From the NCBI GenBank assembly GCA_022702545.1, contig JAHRBC010000007.1:2170001-2234000 (forward strand): DNA of 64,000 bases, written 5' to 3'. Shown here one piece after another: positions 58,545 through 64,000 of the stretch. Position 1 is the first letter of the stretch. Every line of letters starts with the position of its first letter. The DNA is from Phycomyces nitens. Lineage: Eukaryota; Mucoromycota; Mucoromycetes; Mucorales; Phycomycetaceae. The notes under the pieces were generated by a model. That model saw only the letters and a list, made by a program, of their open reading frames with translations. It did not search any database and had not been told where the DNA came from. A program made the position numbers and the translations under genes.

Positions 58545-59450
58545 ATTTGGATTGGATGAAATAAACCAAGAAGATTACACTGGAAAACATTTTGATGCCT
58601 CTCTATCTCCAGATATGTTCGATGCCCATTGTCATCCTCATGATGCTATTGATAAGCTCGATCTGATTCCTCAATTGAAGACTGGGCACATTACCATCAT
58701 AGGTGTCCGGCAAGACAATTGGAGGGGGCTCAAAGGATAGTCATTAAGAGTCTGCATTAAAATGCCCCAATCCAGACGAGAGAGAGAAAGAGCTTGTGTC
58801 GCTATTGAAACCGCCTTTTCCATTTGATGTTTGGCATACAAATGTCTACAATAGACTAGTGGCTGACCCGTCAGCTCTTGTTGGTGAGGTTGGTTTGGAT
58901 CGTTTGGCAAGCTTAATGTCAAGGGGGATCAATCGTCTGACAAGGTGTACGCCAAACTAGTGTCCAGGTTACCATTGAACATCAATTGGGCAATTTTGGA
59001 AAAATAGCTTAAATTAGCATGTCAATTGAATCGTGGAGTAAGCACCCATTGTGTCCAAAGTCAAGGGCACCTGTTAAGTCTTTCACACAAGACCTGAAAA
59101 AAAAAGGCGATAAGTCCTGTGTAAGACTATGTATACATTCATTCGATCCTTCTCCTGGGAAAATACCTCAATTTCAATGGCTATCAATTCCAGACTTCCA
59201 CCTATAAAATTGAATGAGTTGATAAAGGTTATTCCTGACGATAGAATTCTGCTCGAATCAGATGTCAACGATCCAGATTCACTAAACGACTCCTTGGTGG
59301 CAATTTCTCACAAAGTAGAGAGCTGCAAAGGGGTGGTCGATTGAAAAGGTTGCTCAGCAAACACATTCCAATTGGACTGAACTTGTCACCAATCCCCCCC
59401 TCCCCCGCCTCTACAGAAACAATAATATCATACAATATCTCTAAACTTGA
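58545..59450 (+). pseudogene. TatD-family hydrolase relic (right arm)
   Basis: Same segments as the left relic: MFDAHCHPHDAIDKL (58552-58740), KPPFPFDVWHTN-type block, ALVGEVGLDRLASLM, PQFQWLSIPDFHL and PDDRILLESDVNDPDSLND, in several frames. It keeps GEVGLDRL where the left copy has GEVGSDRL, nearer the family consensus. It shares the central gap and the early stop with the left copy. Confidence 0.65.
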
Positions 59451-60379
59451 TGATTCAAATCGATTCTATAGTAATTTTTAATGAACCTATTCTTTCTACT
59501 CTAAAGCATCGATTCATCACAGTTTTAATGATAGATATCCAATCATTCAAGTAACCGCTCTGGAATCCACAGTTTTATTAATCTCTCGATCAATTTCTCG
59601 ACCATACTTTTGTTTCTAGGATAGTTTTTTTTGGGGTAAATATCTATATCAACACCATTTTATATGAGCATAGCCAATTCTTCTAATAACAGCATACATC
59701 TTTTAGACTATTGTGCATTTAGCTTTAACTATCGACTTTTGTTCGAATTTGTTTCAATTTCGTTTGATAAAACTCCGCAGGTAAAAATATTAATGGTATT
59801 TAACATCCGACATACTGGAAAATATAATTATGATCTCCGCTATGTAACCGTCTCTTACTACCAAATCTTTAAAACACTAAAGCTTTTTGTTAAAGCTATT
59901 TAATTAAAGAATGGAGCCATGGAATACATCAACAAATGTTATGGCTACCCAACGTGAGTTTCATATTTTTTATAACTTCATTTTTGCAAAAGTCTTGGGC
60001 TTTTGAAAAGTACGTAAAAAAAGTTGATATCCAAGTCTGAATGCACTATATTAGAGAAATCCAGTGAAAAATAATTCAACGTAAAGATGTATATATATAT
60101 ATATATATAGTTGAAACACTTTTGAATATAAAGTAATAATCATAATATTTATTTGATTGTTAAAAGCTTAGAGGATCAAAAGCAGCCCCAAAATTTGGCA
60201 AGAGTATAGACATGCAATACCAAAAAAAAGAAGCTTTGATGGATCAAAACACAGTGGTAAGAATAAGAGCTGATAAAAGCAAAACACATTTGACAAAGAA
60301 AAGTACAAGAACAAAACTAGAATAAAACTATGGCTTGATACCTTGAACATTCTTATTTATAAATCACTGCTGCATTCAG

Positions 60380-60740
60380 GGATGTAGAATGTCCTAATGA
60401 GTGGTGGCCAGGATATACCAAACCACTACTTTTATTCAAAATCACCTCTTTCACGATCAACTGGAGCTATAGACCAATACATGATAAACGCCTTTATTAC
60501 ATCTATAGCTCATGATTTATACTGAATCCGCAAGATTCTTGCAGTAAATATATTTAAATAAAGAGACTAGAATTGAACCTGAATACTTTGTTTTATATAC
60601 AACCCTTGAACAAGTACAAATTATGCCAACTCTCATTAATTGCCAGTATACATATAAAAAGATATTCAATCCAAGAAATTGAATATACAAGATACTGGCT
60701 CTACAGCCCATTTGGTACATGTCAGTACAAAGAGTCCCTT
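60380..60740 (-). repeat. Inverted repeat partner 2 (~360 bp)
   Basis: Mirror of 53430-53792. The pair brackets the right arm and the MITE/SINE cluster. Confidence 0.75.
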
Positions 60741-61308
60741 GAACTTGGAGCGCGTTATAAAGTAAATTGCCAAGCCAACCTATATCCTTGGATTAGAGGC
60801 CGTAAACAGGCAGCTTGACCAATGCCTTTCATACAGAGCATTGTTTACGACACTACACTAATCGGCATATTTCTTGAGCTTTTTTCTTTAAAAATTTTTT
60901 ATTGAAACAAAACAAAAATGTATAGATTCTACATAATATTTTCATTGGTGTAAAGAGGGAAAATGTGCGTTTTTTTTTTCGCGAGTATAATATGTGCTTT
61001 AGCGTGTCTATAAAAGAAAGTGAAACGCACTCTTATTCTTGCTTTTTTTGTTGTTGTTGTTCTTTTTTGGCTCATAGACTTTATGTACTACAATACAAAA
61101 ATAATATATAACAAAAAAAAACCAAAAATAGGAGTTTTCGGTTCAACGGTGATTGTCTTTAGAAGCGGTCACGGGAGTAACTAGGGTTGTAAGAAGATCA
61201 AAACAAGATTAGCTATTGTTTTTACAGGCAGGCAGGCAGGCAATCAAGCATGCAGACAGATAAGCAGGCAGGCATATCTGTATCTATCCATGACTAATGT
61301 TGGGAAAC
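60741..61308. other. Intergenic spacer
   Basis: No gene supported. A (GGCA)n microsatellite lies near 61227-61250. Confidence 0.5.
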
Positions 61309-61687
61309 CTACGTCTTATCGAACTTTTGGTTGACAGTCATGAACTTGACCTGAGTGTCCTGGTCAATGTTTTGCCAGCTAAGTGATAAAAGTTTAGAAG
61401 ATTTGATCAGATTACAGGATTACACAGGGCAGCTTAAAGGCAAATCTTAACACTTACGGGTAGGGGTTGCTCTTGCGATCCCAGACAACCTCAGGGCCAC
61501 TATTGAGAATTGGATGAATATCTATCCAAATCTTCTCTTTTGATCACTGATATAATTACCGGGCAAGACGGGTAAGGTACCAGCCAGCAAGACCACAGGC
61601 ACCACCAACAGTGATGTAGATGGGGATAATCTCGGTCTTGTACCAGATGTTCCAGAAGCTCTTCTTGGCAGCGTTGGCGGCAGTCAT
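61309..61687 (-). CDS. NDUFA4/MLRQ-like mitochondrial respiratory subunit
   Basis: Three exons: 61687-61560, 61499-61458 and 61378-61309, giving 79 residues. The protein has one transmembrane helix (IIPIYITVGGACGLAGWYLT) followed by the family signature RGPEVVWDRKSNPYPWQ. NDUFA4/MLRQ-type proteins are small inner-membrane subunits assigned to complex I and, in animals, to cytochrome c oxidase. There is no long cleavable presequence, as usual for the family. Total coding length is 240 nt; the introns fall between conserved residues and keep phase. Reads in the same direction as the striatin gene and ends ~380 bp from... its start is separated from that gene's stop by about 430 bp of AT-rich sequence. 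Confidence 0.88.
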
Positions 61688-62120
61688 TTTTTTAAAGATG
61701 ATAAAAAAAAAAGAGGGAAGGAAGAGTAGGAGGAGGCTAGATTGGGGTATATAAAGGATTTTTTTTATTTTTATTATTATTTTATTATCACTTTGCTGTC
61801 ATTTGCTGGGACTTTTGAATGCTGTAATCTCCGTGTAAGACGGCCTGCTTAGATTATTTTATTTGGGGGGGGTGGAGGTTAAATGGACTGGATTGATTGG
61901 ACAGGGGTACAAATGGTGATTAACACTTGCGGATGCTGGTGGAGTTTGAATCGAGAGGGAAATACCGTATAGGTTAAAAAGAATTATGTACTTGATGACT
62001 TCACATGTAAAGTATGTACTGGTGATTGATTGATTACTTGACTGCAAAATAGATAACTGTTTATTTTTATATTCTTTTATATAATGATTATATTATTTTA
62101 CAAAAAAAATTGTTCGTGCT
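61688..62120. other. Short intergenic spacer, promoter side of the NDUFA4-like gene
   Basis: AT-rich with a G run near 61864; no gene seen. Confidence 0.45.
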
Positions 62121-64000
62121 CTATGAATGGCCTTGGTGATATACTTTCACAATTCCGTCTGCACCACCACTCACCATCCAGGGCATGGATCTATGGTATT
62201 GTACACTCAGGACACCCTCGTCTCCCTTGCGTCGATGGGCAGAGAACTCTTGGACACACGATTTGGTCATTGAGATATCCCACAATCGAATTGAAGCATC
62301 GTGTCCTGTTGAAGATTGTGAGATTGATAAGCAAAACGTTAAAATGGTCCTCACCTCCTGATACAAGAGTCATTCCGCTAGGTTCGATATCCAGGCAAGA
62401 CACGGCGTCCAGATGGGCAGACATTGAGAATGCACAGTCGCCTAGAGACAGGGTCATTAAATTCTTCTTGCCAATCATAAGCTTACCACTCTTGAGATCA
62501 TATAGCTTTATGAGCCGGTCTTCATGGCCAGAGACGACCAAGGGGAGGGTAGGGTGGGCAGTTGTACAGTTGATCTGGGTGGCCAAGGTGCCGTCTATTA
62601 AGCAGAATATGTATTCATATATAAGCGCCTCTACAAGGTCTGCCACTCACCAAAACTTGTGTCACTTCCCCGCAGTGTCATCACAACCTGGCCAGTCTCG
62701 ATATCAAACACTTTGATCTTTGCATTTGAATATGACACAATCATCTTGGACAGATCAGTTGGACAGAAATCCAAAGAAGTCGGGACTATCCGGCCATCTG
62801 TTATGTTTGTGATTAGAACAATTTGTTGTTTATTAGTAAGCACTGTTTTACCTCTGTTGGGACTATTCTCGGTTACCATGCCATCATAGTTCCAGGTACT
62901 CTTGAGAAGACTGTCTGTGGCCTGGGTGTCCCAGATCTTAAGGGTGCCATCTGCAGATGCAGACGCCAGAATACATGTCTCTTCGCGTGCTACAGGGAAC
63001 AATTTGAAGTCCCAGATGGCATCTGTGTGACCAATGTATGTTGCAATATTCATCGAGGGATCTATAAATACATCATCATCATTAATACTTGTCCAGGGCC
63101 TTGTATCTTTACTTACCAACAGCAGCAAAGCTACTGTGGCCTTCTGGTGGCAATTGCCAGACCCTAATCGTAGAATCCATACTAGATGAATACACCCTGT
63201 TCTGCTCGGCAGAAATCGCCACTGCTGTCACCACACTGGTATGGCCACGATAGGTCATGCTCGCATCGGCTTCTTCATGCAATACTCTATTCAAAAAGAA
63301 TATTTAACAAGCCATTGGATCCAACCAGTCCTTACTTTTTCATTCCACTGCCATCATCGCCCGTAGCCTTTTGAAGGTTCCAGACCTTGACCGTAAAATC
63401 ATCAGATCCAGACGCAACGACCATTTCAGAAGGATGGCAGCATACAGCACGGACAGAGTCAAGATGTCTATAGGATATCTGTAAATCGACACATATATAT
63501 TTTATCTATATTTTATCTACATTGTCAGGAACCTTTACCCTTTGATAGACATCTTTGTCTTCCATATCTTTGGTTGCTTTGTCTCCTCCAGCTATATTTA
63601 GGTATTAGGTATTAGGTATTAGGTGGTTGCTTGTATGCCAAATACACCTCGACTTACTGCGTACGTATCAGTCTCAAGGCCAAGCAGATCAACAGAACGC
63701 TCTGGTGGTGAACCGACCCCTAACGATATATATAAATTAAATATAATCCAATCCATTGTTTAAATTCAACTCACGCTTCATGGTCCGTGTGGCATTCTTG
63801 AGGACCTTTTGAACCTTTTCTTCAGACACATTGTAGGCCTCTTGGACTTGTTTTGACTACCAATTACAAAAATCAAGAGTTGGTTGGGTTTGTGCTTGAG
63901 ATTCCGTGTGTTGTTGGCCTCCAAGTATCTCTTACCAATGCCTCATTATCCTCAGAGCCCTGGTCATTATAATTGTCTATCATACCCACTTCATCTACCT
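62121..64000 (-). CDS. Striatin-family WD40 protein, C-terminal part (5' end outside window)
   Basis: Visible exons from the window edge inward: 64000 to ~63938, ~63856-63770, 63719-63648, 63591-63539, 63478-63336, 63286-63117, 63061-62852, 62797-62651, 62594-62355 and 62305-62121. WD40 repeats follow the striatin order: RHLDSVRAVCCHPSEMVVAS, YRGHTSVVTAVAIS with MDSTIRVWQLP, YIGHTDAIWDFKLFP with SADGTLKIWD, ISGHEDRLIKLYD-like and the last repeat WMVSGGADGIVKVY. Striatins (fungal PRO11/Far8) are scaffolds of the STRIPAK phosphatase-kinase complex. The N-terminal caveolin-binding and coiled-coil parts lie beyond 64000. One donor (GTGTAT at 63647) is chosen over a stronger-looking GTAAGT ten bases upstream because only it keeps phase. 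An intron near 63600 contains a TAGGTAT short tandem repeat. Confidence 0.85.

Larger units (their letters stand above)
55020..60050 (-). repeat. Right arm of large inverted duplication
   Basis: Mirror of 40975-45990 with the same gene order read outward. High similarity across genes and spacers. Differences include the MITE just beyond its inner end, a shorter CCACT tract and a longer GAT tract in the Hsp70 gene. Confidence 0.85.

Noticed and set aside
63651..63657. GTAAGT donor at 63657 in the striatin gene
   Set aside because: It looks stronger than GTGTAT at 63647 but puts the next exon out of phase, losing the conserved RHLDSVRAV repeat.

Overview
The window looks like a chromosome segment of an early-diverging filamentous fungus, most probably Mucoromycota. 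The reasons are AT-rich spacers, many short introns of about 50-110 nt with GTAAGT-type donors and CTAAC-type branch points, HSPA12-like Hsp70 paralogues, MULE, PIF/Harbinger, Tc1 and Tnp2-like transposon debris, and a cysteine-rich secreted protein family known from fungi. The phylum is an inference from gene content, not from a marker gene.

Region by region. 0-10.9 kb is ordinary gene space: a three-finger C2H2 protein (+), a copper P1B-ATPase with seven N-terminal metal-binding domains (-), an F-box/LRR protein (-) and the ribosome-biogenesis WD40 protein Nsa1/WDR74 (-). 11-27.8 kb is a repeat island: a foldback element and MULE-like terminal repeats, two nearly identical damaged MULE transposase copies that carry an OTU-like protease domain, a tRNA-like SINE and a ~5.7 kb satellite. 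The satellite monomers are built of complete intron-like modules (donor, CTAAC branch site, acceptor). 28-40 kb holds small secreted proteins (two Kre9/Knh1-like paralogues; a four-exon cysteine-rich protein with a 13-nt microexon), an AT-hook repeat protein and a Tnp2-like transposase relic.

41-60 kb is a large inverted duplication. Each ~5 kb arm carries a decayed TatD-like gene, a tRNA-like motif and a six-exon Hsp70-like gene. The arms flank a centre with a Tc1 relic, a complete PIF/Harbinger element with TIRs and a TAA target duplication, an intact 11-exon PPP4R1-like HEAT-repeat gene, a SINE and a 404-bp MITE. 61.3-64 kb returns to housekeeping genes: an NDUFA4/MLRQ-like mitochondrial subunit and the 3' part of a striatin gene that runs off the window.

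The conserved genes are unlinked housekeeping functions: copper transport, ribosome assembly, phosphatase regulation (PPP4R1-like HEAT protein and striatin, both PP2A/PP4-class adaptors) and respiration. There is no operon logic. The most unusual content is the intron-module satellite, the MULE-OTU elements whose in-frame stops are almost all CAR-to-TAR, the seven-HMA copper pump and the inverted Hsp70/TatD duplication in which one Hsp70 has lost its phosphate-binding motif. Exon structures were read by eye from splice signals and reading-frame closure. All multi-exon models described as complete sum to a multiple of three.
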